Shown: positions 18,665-27,667, numbered from the stretch's first letter. The stretch: 64,000 nt of DNA from JANYHH01 sp965249745 (GCA_965249745.1 OZ252252.1:4464001-4528000), one strand, 5' to 3'. The notes: generated by a model not told the origin, from the sequence alone. A program made the numbers and translations.

Positions 18665-19090
18665 TTAGGCGCGGTGAAGGCGGTGTTGCAACATGCGCCA
18701 CTGAAAGTACAGGAAGCATCCGGCGCAGAAGCTGGTGGTCAGGTTCAGCAATGCCAGCGTGGCCACGACTGCCGTGAGTGACCAGCCGAGGATCGGTGCG
18801 CCGACCAGGAACGCGCCGGTCGCGGTGAGCATGAAGACTCCGCCGAAGCTTTGCGCGAAGTTGTGCGCTCGAGGGTCGTCTTCGACGCGGTTGACGGGCA
18901 GACGAAGCGCGGGGCGCAGCAGGTCGGTGTAGAGGCGTTTGAAGACGGCCAGCTTAGGGTTGAAGCTGCCTGCGATCAGGATCGCGCCGACGGTGAAGAC
19001 CAAAACAGGCACGTTCAGGAGCGCGGCGAGCGCCACGCCGATGACGATGCAGATCTGATTGAAGCGCAGGACGTTGGGGTCAATGAACAT
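18665..19090 (-). CDS. DUF4395 family integral membrane protein
   Basis: 141 residues with about four hydrophobic helices (ICIVIGVALAALLNVPVLVF, then FTVGAILIAGS, GGVFMLTATGAFLVG and WSLTAVVATLALLNL) and the family signature SFCAGCFLYF with two cysteines near the C-terminus. The biochemical function is unknown; relatives are often found beside thioredoxin or sulfurtransferase genes. GAGGAG precedes the ATG. It lies 39 bases after the 194-residue gene on the same strand, so the two probably share the promoter at 19738-19800. Confidence 0.83.
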   Translation of the reverse strand: MFIDPNVLRFNQICIVIGVALAALLNVPVLVFTVGAILIAGSFNPKLAVFKRLYTDLLRPALRLPVNRVEDDPRAHNFAQSFGGVFMLTATGAFLVGAPILGWSLTAVVATLALLNLTTSFCAGCFLYFQWRMLQHRLHRA

Positions 19091-19129
19091 GGTTTCTCTC
19101 CTCGAGCCTTCAAAGAATTCGTAACGTGT

Positions 19130-19714
19130 TTACAACGCGCCCATGCCGCGCAGCGATTCGAGTTGCGCTCGGTCCACGATGCGGCTGACAACAATGGACA
19201 GGAGGGCGACTGTAATGGCAGCGAAGCGTGGTGCGACGCCGAGGGCGAATTGTGCACGTTCGCCGCTCGAGGTTGAAGCGGTGATCGTGGCATCGCTGAG
19301 CTGAAAGTTGACGGTGCCACTCGAGGTATCGGTGGTCAGCTCGCCGCTGGCGGTATCGCTTTGGAGTTGCAAACGGGCGAGGCTAAGCGTCGGTGTGCTG
19401 GTTCCACTCGTGCCGGTGAAGCGCACCTCGAGTTGAGATTCGGTCGGGAGTTGGGATTCGGTCAGGCGGGCGTGAACGGCGAGCCGGCCCGCGTTGCCGG
19501 TCATCAACCCCAGCAACTCGTTTCCGGTCACGTCTAAGCGCAGTTCCTCACCGAACAGGTTTCCCCCGAGTCGTCCGCGCAGACTCGAGCCTTGGGATTG
19601 CAGCTTCACCCGGTATTGAAAATGTGGGTGTCTCACCTCACCGCGCAGGGCGAGCTGGCTTTGGGTGGTGACTCGAGGGGCGAACGGGTTGAGCGGATTG
19701 GAAAGCAGGGTCAT
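19130..19714 (-). CDS. Hypothetical protein, beta-rich with a C-terminal hydrophobic segment
   Basis: 194 residues. The first about 155 are rich in Ser/Thr and alternating hydrophobics, suggesting a beta sandwich or a short adhesin-like sheet. A hydrophobic stretch follows (FAAITVALLSIVVSRIV). I do not recognise the family. AGGGAG precedes the ATG. Its upstream region contains a promoter sequence nearly identical to one upstream of the sulfate transporter, which suggests co-regulation. Confidence 0.6.
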   Translation of the reverse strand: MTLLSNPLNPFAPRVTTQSQLALRGEVRHPHFQYRVKLQSQGSSLRGRLGGNLFGEELRLDVTGNELLGLMTGNAGRLAVHARLTESQLPTESQLEVRFTGTSGTSTPTLSLARLQLQSDTASGELTTDTSSGTVNFQLSDATITASTSSGERAQFALGVAPRFAAITVALLSIVVSRIVDRAQLESLRGMGAL

Positions 19715-19737
19715 CGGCGCTCCCTTCGAGGGCGTCC

Positions 19738-19800
19738 AGCCAATCTAGCTAAAGATGATAAAACTTGTCAGTTTCTTGGGATACCGATCTCAGGTACTCA
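19738..19800 (-). promoter_or_regulatory. Conserved promoter, copy 1 (upstream of the 194-residue protein and DUF4395 genes)
   Basis: On the minus strand CTGACA is followed after 17 bases by CTAGAT. The block shares TCGGTATC, CAA, ACAAGT, TTATCA and TAGATTGG, in the same order and spacing, with the sequence upstream of the sulfate-binding protein gene at 23862-23921. Confidence 0.6.
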
Positions 19801-19842
19801 AGACGACAAGGCTCGAGATCACGAGGCTAGAGTTGAAAAGAC

Positions 19843-20841
19843 TCAGACCACCGCCCCAGCGCCGAACCGCCGGAGCGCCCTCGGTTGGTAATAGATCGGC
19901 GCACCGGCTTGCAGCGGCAGCTCGGCGTCACCGCCCGCCAGTTCGATCTCTAAGGGCGCACTCTCCCCCACGACCGCCACCTCGAGCCGCGCAACTGCCC
20001 CGACCCGTCGCCAGTGGCGCAGCACGCCCTGGCGATACCCGTCCACGGGCACGCTCGAGACGGCGATCTCGTGCGGGCGGGCGTAGGCTAGTCCCTCCGC
20101 ATCCGTGAAAGCGTTCGCCCGTCCAAGGAAGTGATACACGAACCCAGAGGCGGGCGCGTCGTAAACGGTTTCCGGGGTGTCAATCTGTTCGATCTGCCCG
20201 GCGTTGAAAACGGCCACCCGATCAGCGATCTCCAATGCCTCGTACTGATCGTGGGTCACGAAGACGCTGGTCAGGTGAATCTGGTCGTGCAAGCGGCGGA
20301 GCCAGTCACGCAGCTCCTCGCGGACCTTGGCGTCCAGCGCCCCGAACGGCTCGTCTAACAGCAGCACATTGGGTTCCACGGCCAGCGCTCTGGCTAACGC
20401 GATGCGTTGCCGCTGACCGCCGCTGAGCTGCCACGGGTGACGACTCGCGGCGAAGTCCAGTTGCACCAGCGACAGCAGCTCACGGACGCGGCTCTCGATG
20501 GCGGCGTTGCTGGGACGCGAGGCTCTAGGGCGGACGCGCAACCCGAAGGCGACATTTTCAAAAACGGTCATGTGCTTGAACAACGCGTAATGCTGGAACA
20601 CGAAACCGACGCCGCGCTCACCGGGGGCGCGGGCGGTCGCGTCCACCCCGTCGAACAGCACGCGACCGGAATCCGGCGCTTCCAATCCGGCCAGCACGCG
20701 CAGCAGCGTGGTCTTGCCGGAACCGCTCGGGCCGAGCAGTGCCACGAGTTCGCCGCTGTGAATTTCTAGGTTGATCCCCTCGAGCGCCGCCGTTTTGGAA
20801 GCGCCAAAATGTTTCGAGACGTTTTCCACGTTGATATTCAT
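19843..20841 (-). CDS. cysA: Sulfate/thiosulfate ABC transporter ATP-binding subunit
   Basis: 332 residues. Walker A is in LLGPSGSGKTTLLRVLAGLE, the signature in LSGGQRQRIALARAL, Walker B in VLLLDEPFGALD, and the switch His in VFVTHDQ. A C-terminal regulatory domain (after residue about 235) is shorter and less conserved. It energises sulfate uptake through the CysT/CysW permeases. The ATG overlaps the cysW stop by 4 bases, so all four transporter genes are translationally coupled. Confidence 0.94.
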   Translation of the reverse strand: MNINVENVSKHFGASKTAALEGINLEIHSGELVALLGPSGSGKTTLLRVLAGLEAPDSGRVLFDGVDATARAPGERGVGFVFQHYALFKHMTVFENVAFGLRVRPRASRPSNAAIESRVRELLSLVQLDFAASRHPWQLSGGQRQRIALARALAVEPNVLLLDEPFGALDAKVREELRDWLRRLHDQIHLTSVFVTHDQYEALEIADRVAVFNAGQIEQIDTPETVYDAPASGFVYHFLGRANAFTDAEGLAYARPHEIAVSSVPVDGYRQGVLRHWRRVGAVARLEVAVVGESAPLEIELAGGDAELPLQAGAPIYYQPRALRRFGAGAVV

Positions 20842-21716
20842 GCCTTCGCCTCCGACCGTTGAACCCGCCGCTCGAGAATTGCTTTGGCGACCAAGGTGAC
20901 GAGCGCCAGCAGTGCCAGCAGGGACGCCACGGCGAAGGCGGCGGCGGTGTTGTACTCGTTGTAGAGCATTTCAATATGCAGCGGCAACGTGGCGGTCAAG
21001 CCGCGAATCTTACCGCTGACGACGCTGACCGCGCCGAACTCACCCATCGCGCGGGCGTTGCACATGATGACGCCGTACAGCAGTCCCCATTTGACGTTCG
21101 GCAAGGTCACGAAGCGGAAAACCTGCCAACCTCGAGCACCCAATGTCAAGGCCGCCTCCTCTTCCTCGCGCCCGCCCGCCTGCATCACCGGAATGAGTTC
21201 CCTCGCCACGAACGAGAAGGTCACGAAGGTCGTGGCCAGCGCGATTCCTGGCAGGGCGAAGATGATCTTGATCTCGTGCGCCTCGAGCCAAGGCCCTAGA
21301 AATCCCTGCCGTCCGAACAGCAGCACATAAATCAGGCCCGAAACGACCGGCGAGACCGCCAGCGGCAGGTCAATCAGGGAGACCAGCAGGCCGCGACCCC
21401 AGAACTCGAAGCGAGCGATCAGCCACGCGGCGGCCACGCCAAAAATCGTGTTCAGTGGTACGGCGATGGCCACCACTGAGAGCGTCAACCCGACCGCCTT
21501 CAGCGCGTCCCCCTCGAGCAGCGCCGCGCCGTAGCGCGCCACACCGCCGCGCAGGGCTTCTACGAAAACCGTCACGAGCGGCAGCACGAGCAGCAATCCG
21601 ACCAGCAGCAGCGTCGCGCCGATCACGACGAAGCGCACCCAGGCGGGTTCCATCCTCGAGCCAGCCCGCAGCTCTCGAGCGGGACGCCGGACGACACCTC
21701 TGGCAACCAAGCTCAC
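20838..21716 (-). CDS. cysW: Sulfate ABC transporter permease CysW
   Basis: 292 residues with about six membrane helices and the EAA loop typical of CysW (EEEAALTLGARGWQVFRFV). It starts at GTG, overlapping the cysT stop by 4 bases (GTGA). An alternative start at an internal ATG (residue 22) would remove a basic N-terminus that is not conserved; I cannot decide between them. It is the second permease of the sbp-cysT-cysW-cysA operon. Confidence 0.93.
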   Translation of the reverse strand: MSLVARGVVRRPARELRAGSRMEPAWVRFVVIGATLLLVGLLLVLPLVTVFVEALRGGVARYGAALLEGDALKAVGLTLSVVAIAVPLNTIFGVAAAWLIARFEFWGRGLLVSLIDLPLAVSPVVSGLIYVLLFGRQGFLGPWLEAHEIKIIFALPGIALATTFVTFSFVARELIPVMQAGGREEEEAALTLGARGWQVFRFVTLPNVKWGLLYGVIMCNARAMGEFGAVSVVSGKIRGLTATLPLHIEMLYNEYNTAAAFAVASLLALLALVTLVAKAILERRVQRSEAKA

Positions 21717-22558
21717 GATCCGGCCACTCGAGCGGCGCGGGTTTGCATCAGGTTCGCGGCGAACAGCAATCCCAGGGACAGCGCCAGCATCGCCACGGCA
21801 ATCGCGGCGGCCCCGGCGTAGTCGTAGCTTTCCAGGCGTCCGACAATCAAAAGCGGCGCGATCTCAGTTTTGAACGGCAGATTGCCACTGATGAAGATGA
21901 CGCTGCCGTACTCGCCGACGGTTCGAGCGAACGCGAGCGTGAACCCGGCCAGCAGCGCGGGCAGAATTTGCGGCAGGATCACCCGCGCAAAAGTCTGCGC
22001 GAAACTCGCGCCGAGGCTCGAGGCGGCCTCTTCGACCTCGTGACCTAAGCCTTCCAGCACGGGTTGCACGGCCCGCACTACAAACGGCAATCCAATGAAA
22101 ATCAGCGCGATCACAATGCCCGCCCGCGTGTACGCCACTCTGATTCCGAGCGGCTCCAATGCCCCGCCGATCCAGCCGGTCTTGGCCAGCAGCGTCGTCA
22201 GCGTGATGCCCGCCACGGCGGTCGGCAGCGCGAACGGTAGGTCAATCAGCGCGTCTATCAGCCGCTTGCCAGGAAATTCGTAGCGCGTCAGCGTCCAAGC
22301 GATCAGTAGCCCAATGGGGACGTTCACGATCGCCGAAATCAGTGCTGAACCGAACGAGACCTGCAAGCCCGACAGCACCCGGCTCGAGGTGACGAGCGCC
22401 CAGAGATCTGGTGGGGACAGGTTCGCGGCTTTCACCACCAAGGCCGTCAGCGGAATCAATACAACTGCCGACAGGTAGAACACGGTGTACCCAAGCGACA
22501 GCCCAAAGCCGGGTAACACAGCGGCCTGGCGACCTGAGCGGTTCACCCCTCGAGTCAT
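21713..22558 (-). CDS. cysT: Sulfate ABC transporter permease CysT
   Basis: 281 residues from the ATG at 22558, which overlaps the sbp stop (ATGA). A longer frame upstream would run into sbp and was rejected. Six membrane helices and the EAA motif (VEEAASSLGASFAQTF) are visible. The DLPFALPTAVAGI segment is characteristic of CysT. It forms the membrane channel together with CysW. Confidence 0.94.
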   Translation of the reverse strand: MTRGVNRSGRQAAVLPGFGLSLGYTVFYLSAVVLIPLTALVVKAANLSPPDLWALVTSSRVLSGLQVSFGSALISAIVNVPIGLLIAWTLTRYEFPGKRLIDALIDLPFALPTAVAGITLTTLLAKTGWIGGALEPLGIRVAYTRAGIVIALIFIGLPFVVRAVQPVLEGLGHEVEEAASSLGASFAQTFARVILPQILPALLAGFTLAFARTVGEYGSVIFISGNLPFKTEIAPLLIVGRLESYDYAGAAAIAVAMLALSLGLLFAANLMQTRAARVAGS

Positions 22559-23574
22559 CGGTTGGCCTGATAGATCGCGTCGAAGACGCCGCCGTCGGTG
22601 AAGAATTTTTGCTGCGTCTCGCGCCACGAGCCAAAGGTGGAACGGAGCGTGAAGAGTTGCAGCTTCGGGAATTGCGCGGCGTATTTCTTGGCGACCGCCG
22701 CGTTCCTGGGGCGATAGAAATTCTTGGCGACGATCTCCTGCCCCTCCGGGCTGTACAGGTATTGGAGGTACGCCTTGGCGACCTCTTGCGTACCGTGCTT
22801 CGCGGCGTTCCGGTCCACGACCGCCACGGGCGGTTCCGCCAGGATACTGACCGACGGCGCGACGATCTCGAATTGCCCTTTTTGTTCACGGGTCGCCAGC
22901 AGCGCCTCGTTCTCCCAGGCCAGGAGCACATCCCCGATGCCTCGCTCGACGAAGGTTGTGGTGGAACCTCGAGCGCCGGAATCCAGCACCGGCACGTTCT
23001 TGTAGAGCTTCGTGACGAACTCCTTGGCGCTGGTTTCACTGCCGGTTTTCTTCAGCCCGTAGCCCCAGGCCGCCAGGAAATTCCAACGCGCCCCGCCCGA
23101 GGTTTTCGGGTTCGGCGTGATGACTTCCAGGCCCGGTTTCACCAGATCGTCCCAACTCTTGATGCCCTTCGGGTTGCCCTTCCGCACCAGGAACACGATG
23201 CTCGAGGTGTACGGACTGGCGCTGTTGGGGAATCTGATCTGCCAGTCTTTGCCCAACAAGCCCTTGTCGGCGATGGCGTCAATGTCCCAGCCCAGGGCCA
23301 GCGTCACCACGTCGGCGTCCAAGCCGTCAATCACGGCTCTGGCTTGCGATCCAGAACCGCCGTGCGAGGTGTTGATCGTGACGGTCGTCCCGGTTTTAGC
23401 GGCGTAGAACTTGGAAAAGGCAGCGTTGAAACTGCTGTACAGCTCCCGCGTCGGATCGTAGGAAACGTTCAGCAGCGTGACGCTTTTTTGTTGCGCCGCG
23501 CCGGGCTGTAGCGCAGTCAAAGAGCCGAGCAGCGTCAGGGTCAACAGAATCGCGGTGCGAGATTTCAAGGGCAT
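22555..23574 (-). CDS. sbp: Sulfate-binding protein (periplasmic)
   Basis: 339 residues from the ATG at 23574, which has a GAGGAG site upstream. A Sec signal peptide (KSRTAILLTLTLLGSLTALQ) has a probable cleavage after AA near residue 28. Sulfate-binding family motifs are visible: NVSYDPTRELY, NPKTSGGARW and GDVLLAWENEA. It captures sulfate or thiosulfate for CysTWA. It is the first gene of the operon, with a long leader that carries three 13-bp repeats and a promoter at 23862-23921. Confidence 0.95.
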   Translation of the reverse strand: MPLKSRTAILLTLTLLGSLTALQPGAAQQKSVTLLNVSYDPTRELYSSFNAAFSKFYAAKTGTTVTINTSHGGSGSQARAVIDGLDADVVTLALGWDIDAIADKGLLGKDWQIRFPNSASPYTSSIVFLVRKGNPKGIKSWDDLVKPGLEVITPNPKTSGGARWNFLAAWGYGLKKTGSETSAKEFVTKLYKNVPVLDSGARGSTTTFVERGIGDVLLAWENEALLATREQKGQFEIVAPSVSILAEPPVAVVDRNAAKHGTQEVAKAYLQYLYSPEGQEIVAKNFYRPRNAAVAKKYAAQFPKLQLFTLRSTFGSWRETQQKFFTDGGVFDAIYQANR

Positions 23575-23674
23575 GGTCGGTCTCCTCAAAGAATGTTTCA
23601 GCGCACTGTTTGAGCGCACACCGAGAACACCCAGCGTTCAGGGCTGAGCGGGTGACTCGAGCGAATTGTGGCGG

Positions 23675-23713
23675 GATTCAGATGCCAGGTTCAGATGCAG
23701 GGTTCAGATACGG
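23675..23713. repeat. Three 13-bp direct repeats in the sbp leader
   Basis: Units GATTCAGATGCCA, GGTTCAGATGCAG and GGTTCAGATACGG follow one another without gaps and share TTCAGAT at fixed 13-bp spacing. They lie 100-140 bases upstream of the sbp start, inside the presumed leader. Confidence 0.75.
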
Positions 23714-23861
23714 TGTGGCATTCGGGGTTGCGTCCTGCGACATCGGCTCTGGAAGGGTGCTACGTCGAATCGGTTGTGAACACGCATCATGGAAACCTCG
23801 AGCCTGCGCCGTTACTTCTATCTTGTCGTTTTGATGCAACAGCCCGCGCCCACTTGGAGCT

Positions 23862-23921
23862 AGCGACCAATCTACGTTTAACTGATAAGACTTGTAAGTA
23901 TTTGCCGATACCGAGCCGCTC
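23862..23921 (-). promoter_or_regulatory. Conserved promoter, copy 2 (upstream of the sulfate transporter operon)
   Basis: On the minus strand CTTACA is followed after 17 bases by GTAGAT, embedded in the same conserved block as at 19738-19800. It would give an sbp leader of about 280 bases. TTATCAGT within the spacer recurs directly upstream of the Rrf2 regulator -10 box. Confidence 0.6.
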
Positions 23922-23952
23922 GCCGAAAGAGAATCCCTCGAGTCAGACGCGG

Positions 23953-24057
23953 ACTACTGAGTTCGGCGGCGTCAGGTTGCCGTTTGACGACAATAAAGTG
24001 CGTCTATGACGCAAACGTGGCTGAGCCGAATCGTACCGTTATCAGTATGATGATCCC
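23953..24057. repeat. Dispersed repeat, copy A (upstream of the Rrf2 gene)
   Basis: About 100 bases match 33360-33462. Shared blocks include ACTACTGAGTTCGGC, GTCAG, CTGCGTCT-TGAC or its near match, CAAACGT, GAGCC and GTTATCAGTA, in the same order. The copy ends at the start of the Rrf2 gene. Confidence 0.7.
24046..24051 (+). promoter_or_regulatory. -10 box of a leaderless promoter for the Rrf2 regulator
   Basis: TATGAT ends 6 bases before the ATG at 24058. TTATCAGT directly overlaps its upstream edge and may be an operator. Confidence 0.55.
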
Positions 24058-24576
24058 ATGCGACTCTCGAGCACGGACATCTACGTCTTCAAGGCGCTGG
24101 CCCACCTCGGCATTCAGTACGAGGACACCACCGAGGACCACCTCGCCTCGAGCGATCAGATTGCCGCCGCGACTGGGGTACCCAAACCCTATCTGGTGCG
24201 CCTGCTGGCCACGCTTTCAGCCAAAGGAATCGTCTCGAGCCGCAAGGGGGTGGCGGGCGGGTACGCGCTCTCCCGTGCGCCGGGTGAAATTCGGCTCTCC
24301 GAGGTCATGCGCGCGATGGACGGTCCGCTCGCGGCGCTCTCTTGCACCTCGTTGAACTGGCCCAAGCCCTGCCCGGAACAGGAACGCTGTCACGCCCGAG
24401 GGCGCGTCTGGACCCGCATCCGCGACGCGATCATTGCGATTCTGGACGACAACAGCGTCGCCGACCTCGTGGAAGACGCCCGGCAAGGCGTCAATTACAA
24501 CCTCTGCCTGGAACATCTGCTGCGCCCCACGCACCTGTCAGAGGCTCGAGTCGGAGACGCCAGACTGGAGGGCTAA
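24058..24576 (+). CDS. Rrf2-family transcriptional regulator with a possible Fe-S site
   Basis: 172 residues. An N-terminal winged helix-turn-helix (SDQIAAATGVPKPYLVRLLA, then GIVSSRKGVAGGYALSR) is typical of Rrf2 proteins. Three cysteines in SCTSLNWPKPCPEQERC have the spacing C-X8-C-X5-C, suggesting an iron-sulfur cluster like those of IscR/NsrR/RirA. It is divergent from the sulfate transporter operon, so a role in sulfur, cysteine or Fe-S control is plausible, but this is inferred from position. The start is leaderless. Confidence 0.87.
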   Translation: MRLSSTDIYVFKALAHLGIQYEDTTEDHLASSDQIAAATGVPKPYLVRLLATLSAKGIVSSRKGVAGGYALSRAPGEIRLSEVMRAMDGPLAALSCTSLNWPKPCPEQERCHARGRVWTRIRDAIIAILDDNSVADLVEDARQGVNYNLCLEHLLRPTHLSEARVGDARLEG

Positions 24577-24589
24577 GCAGCAACCTCGA

Positions 24590-24760
24590 ACCAGGTTTTC
24601 GTAGGGGTTTAGCACGCCAAACCCGGCCACAACGCCGATGCCGACACCAATCCAGAACGCGCCCCCCCGAGACCCGTGAACCCAAAAGAAATGTTCCCGG
24701 AAGTAATCGCCGTTCTCAACGCGTGGCCGGGCGAACACAGGGGTTCGCGCCTACGGTTGC
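24590..24760. repeat. REP-like hairpins in the gap before tldD
   Basis: CGTAGGGGTTTAGCAC...GCCAAACCCGGCC (about 24599-24635) and, inverted, GGCCGGGCGAAC...GTTCGCGCCTACG (24724-24753) match the GTAG-headed hairpins in the repeats at 8360-8535 and 44095-44275. The 334-base gap between the Rrf2 gene and tldD otherwise holds no gene I can support. Confidence 0.6.
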
Positions 24761-24910
24761 GTATCAGCCGCGAGCGAACTGAGGTTCCAGAAAACGCGAG
24801 ACGCTGACATCTCGAGGCTGTCAACACGCCCCATCAGCCTGTGCCTTCAGCCGCCCGAGGCTTTGAAAGTCGTGACTCGCTAGCCTATCCCTCACCACAA
24901 GGAGAACACT

Positions 24911-26302
24911 ATGTTGGAACCTGATTTGGTTGCGGACGTGTTGGGCATCGCTCGGGCGGGCGGCGCGGATTGGGCGGATATCTTCATTGAGGATCGCGTG
25001 AACTCAAACCTGCACCTGCTGAACGGGACGGTCAAGGACGCCAACGGCGGCAACGAGTTCGGCGCGGGGATTCGCGTCCTCTACGGCACGAAGGTTGTGT
25101 ACGCCTTCACCAACGATGTCTCGAAGGACGGGTTGACGAGCATCGCCGAGGCGGTCGCCAGGGCGGAGGGCTTCCAGGGCGTGACCGACCTGGGCGGACG
25201 TGGCGGGTTGGACTTCCGGGTAATGAACCCGCGCCAACTGTACAGGGCGCGTCAGCACCCCCTAGAAACAAAAAAAACCGCGAAGCTCGAGATTGCCCGT
25301 CGCGCGGGTGCGGCCGCCAGGGTCGGCGCGGTCAAAACCGTGGACGTGGGCTACTTCGATTGGGTGCAGCGCGTGCTGATCGCCAACTCGGACGGCGATT
25401 GGGTGGAGGACGAGCGCCTGTACTCGAGGTTGTACGTCAACGCGATTGCCGAGGACGGTGAGCGTCGCGCCACCGGCAACGACAGTCCGGGCGCGGCGAT
25501 GGGCATGGAGTTCTTTGACGGTGACGCGCCGGAACGGGCGGGGCTGGAGGCGGCCCGGATTGCCAACGCGATGTTGCCCGCCGGGTTCGTGCAGGCGGGA
25601 ACGATTCCGGTCGTGATCGGCAACGCCTTCGGTGGGGTGATCTTCCACGAGGCCTGCGGTCACATCTTGGAAACCACGGCGGTCGAAAAAAACGCCAGCG
25701 TCTTCGCTGGAAAAATCGGTGAGCGCATCGCTGGGTCGGTCGTCAGCGCCGTGGACGATGGCACGATTCCAGGAGCCTGGGGCAGTACCAACGTGGACGA
25801 CGAGGGCATGGCGACCGAGCGCACGGTGTTGATTGAAAACGGCATTCTGAAGTCTTACATGGTAGATAAGGTCGGTGAGATGAAAACCGGGTACCGACGC
25901 ACCGGCTCGGGCCGCCGCCAGAATTACACCTTCGCGCCCGCCTCGCGGATGCGGAACACCTTCATCACCGCAGGGCCGGACACACCGGAGGGTTTGATCA
26001 AGCAGGTCTCCTACGGCTTGTACGCCCGCACGATGGGCGGCGGCAGCGTCATGCCCGGCACCGGCGATTACAACTTCAGCGTCAACGAGGGCTACATCAT
26101 CCGAAACGGCGAGATCTGCGAGCCGGTGCGCGGCGCGGCCTTGGTCGGCAACGGCGCACGGGACCTACTGAACATCACCGGCGTGGCGGGCGACCTCGAG
26201 CGGGGACAGGGCATGTGCGGTAGCGTATCCGGCAGCATTCCAACCGATGTCGGGCAGCCGCACGTGCTGATCTCGGAGATCACCGTGGGAGGACGCGCAT
26301 GA
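24911..26302 (+). CDS. tldD: TldD family metalloprotease
   Basis: 463 residues. The zinc-binding HEACGH (HEXXXH, residues 246-251) of the TldD subunit is intact, with IGERIAGSVVSAVDDGTI and GTGDYNFSVNEGYIIRNGEI downstream. TldD/TldE heterodimers degrade or process peptides, for instance unfolded peptides and microcin B17 precursors. An AAGGAG site precedes the ATG. The stop overlaps tldE by 4 bases, consistent with equal expression of the two subunits. Confidence 0.95.
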   Translation: MLEPDLVADVLGIARAGGADWADIFIEDRVNSNLHLLNGTVKDANGGNEFGAGIRVLYGTKVVYAFTNDVSKDGLTSIAEAVARAEGFQGVTDLGGRGGLDFRVMNPRQLYRARQHPLETKKTAKLEIARRAGAAARVGAVKTVDVGYFDWVQRVLIANSDGDWVEDERLYSRLYVNAIAEDGERRATGNDSPGAAMGMEFFDGDAPERAGLEAARIANAMLPAGFVQAGTIPVVIGNAFGGVIFHEACGHILETTAVEKNASVFAGKIGERIAGSVVSAVDDGTIPGAWGSTNVDDEGMATERTVLIENGILKSYMVDKVGEMKTGYRRTGSGRRQNYTFAPASRMRNTFITAGPDTPEGLIKQVSYGLYARTMGGGSVMPGTGDYNFSVNEGYIIRNGEICEPVRGAALVGNGARDLLNITGVAGDLERGQGMCGSVSGSIPTDVGQPHVLISEITVGGRA

Positions 26303-27648
26303 ATCAGCTTTCGTTTGCCCAGGCTCAAAGCTTCGTGCTGGATGAGGCGCATCAACGCGGCGCGAGCGTCGAGGTGTACGCCTCGCGCTCCTCGAGTACG
26401 TCGGTCAAGGCGTTTCAGGGTGCGGTCTCCGAGTTCAAACTGTCCGAACGCGGCGGGCTGGGCGTGCGCGCCCTAGTGAACGGCGCGTGGGGGTACAGCT
26501 TCACTGAGAACCAGTCCCCGGAGGCGTTGAGGCGCTGCCTCGACGATGCCTTGGAAAACGCCAGCCTGGTCGCGCCCGAGGGTCACGCCGCACTGGTGGC
26601 GCACCCGGAACCGCCGCACGTCGGAGACCTCTACGGCGAGGGGTTGTCCGGCGTCACGGTGGATCGCAAGGTCGGGGCGGCCATCGCTTTGGAACGCGCG
26701 GCGATGAGCGCCGATCCCAGGGTCAAGAGCGTGCCGTACAGCGCCTATCAGGACGGCGAATCAGAAATTGCCGTGGCGAACACTGCGGGCTTGGAGCGGG
26801 GGTACAAGTCCAATTACGCGATGCAGTACGCCATGCCGCTCGTCTCGGAGGGCGGGCAGAACAAGTCGCACTTCGACTTTCAGTTCAGCCGCGAGTTCGA
26901 GCAATTAGACCCGACCAAAACGGCGCTCGAGGCGGTGCAGAAATCCCTAGCGCTGCTGGGCGCACAGATGCCCCCGAGCGGCGCGTACCCGGCGGTGTTA
27001 GAGAACCGCTGCATGGCGCAGTTCCTGGAAACCTTCAGTGACATCTTCAACGCCAAGATGGTCCAGGAGGGCAAAAGCCCACTGCGCGACAAACTCTCGC
27101 AGACTGTCGCCTCTGGAGGCGTGACGCTGCGCGACGACGCGACCCGCGCGGGTGGGCGAGCCTCGAGACCGTTCGATGCCGAGGGGTATCCGAGCCAACC
27201 GATCACCCTGTTGGAAAACGGTGTGCTGAAGCATTTCCTGCACAACACCGAGACCGCCGCCAAGGACGGACTTCCAAGCACCGGGCACGCCTCGCGCTTC
27301 GGGTATCGCGGGACGGTCGGGATCGCCCCGAGTAACTTCTACCTCGAGCCAGGCGCATCACCCCCAGCCGAGCTGATAGCCGGGATCGAACGCGGCGTTA
27401 TGGTGATCGGGGTCCAGGGCACGCACGCCGGAGCCAACCCCGTGACCGGCGAGTTCTCGTTGCAGGCGGACGGGTTTTGGATCGAGAACGGAACGATCGC
27501 ACACCCGCTGGAAAACTTCACCGTCGCCGGAAACATTCTGGAACTACTGCGAGAGATCGAGCTGATCGGCAACGATCTCGAGTTTGATATGGGCGGCACG
27601 GGCGCGCCGAGCGTGCGCGTCTCGAGGTTGAACGTTGGCGGGGTGTGA
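26299..27648 (+). CDS. tldE: TldE/PmbA family protein
   Basis: 449 residues. It is the partner subunit of TldD and lacks the HEXXXH metal site, as expected for TldE/PmbA. Family regions include ERGGLGVRALVNGAWGY, FLHNTETAAKDG and the C-terminal TLLEN, NPVTGEFS and GNDLEFD stretches. It overlaps tldD by ATGA. The pair has no other operon partner. Confidence 0.94.
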   Translation: MNQLSFAQAQSFVLDEAHQRGASVEVYASRSSSTSVKAFQGAVSEFKLSERGGLGVRALVNGAWGYSFTENQSPEALRRCLDDALENASLVAPEGHAALVAHPEPPHVGDLYGEGLSGVTVDRKVGAAIALERAAMSADPRVKSVPYSAYQDGESEIAVANTAGLERGYKSNYAMQYAMPLVSEGGQNKSHFDFQFSREFEQLDPTKTALEAVQKSLALLGAQMPPSGAYPAVLENRCMAQFLETFSDIFNAKMVQEGKSPLRDKLSQTVASGGVTLRDDATRAGGRASRPFDAEGYPSQPITLLENGVLKHFLHNTETAAKDGLPSTGHASRFGYRGTVGIAPSNFYLEPGASPPAELIAGIERGVMVIGVQGTHAGANPVTGEFSLQADGFWIENGTIAHPLENFTVAGNILELLREIELIGNDLEFDMGGTGAPSVRVSRLNVGGV

Positions 27649-27667
27649 ACTTCTCGAGGTAAAGAGT

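Noticed and set aside
22411..23511. Plus-strand open frame (366 codons) opposite sbp and cysT
   Set aside because: It crosses the boundary of two well-supported genes and has no recognisable domain or start signal.
24538..24738. Small minus-strand frame with a plausible membrane stretch (GVGIGVVAGFGVL)
   Set aside because: It starts within a REP-like hairpin, has no ribosome-binding site or -10 box and overlaps the Rrf2 gene end. It could be a gene remnant, but I cannot support it.
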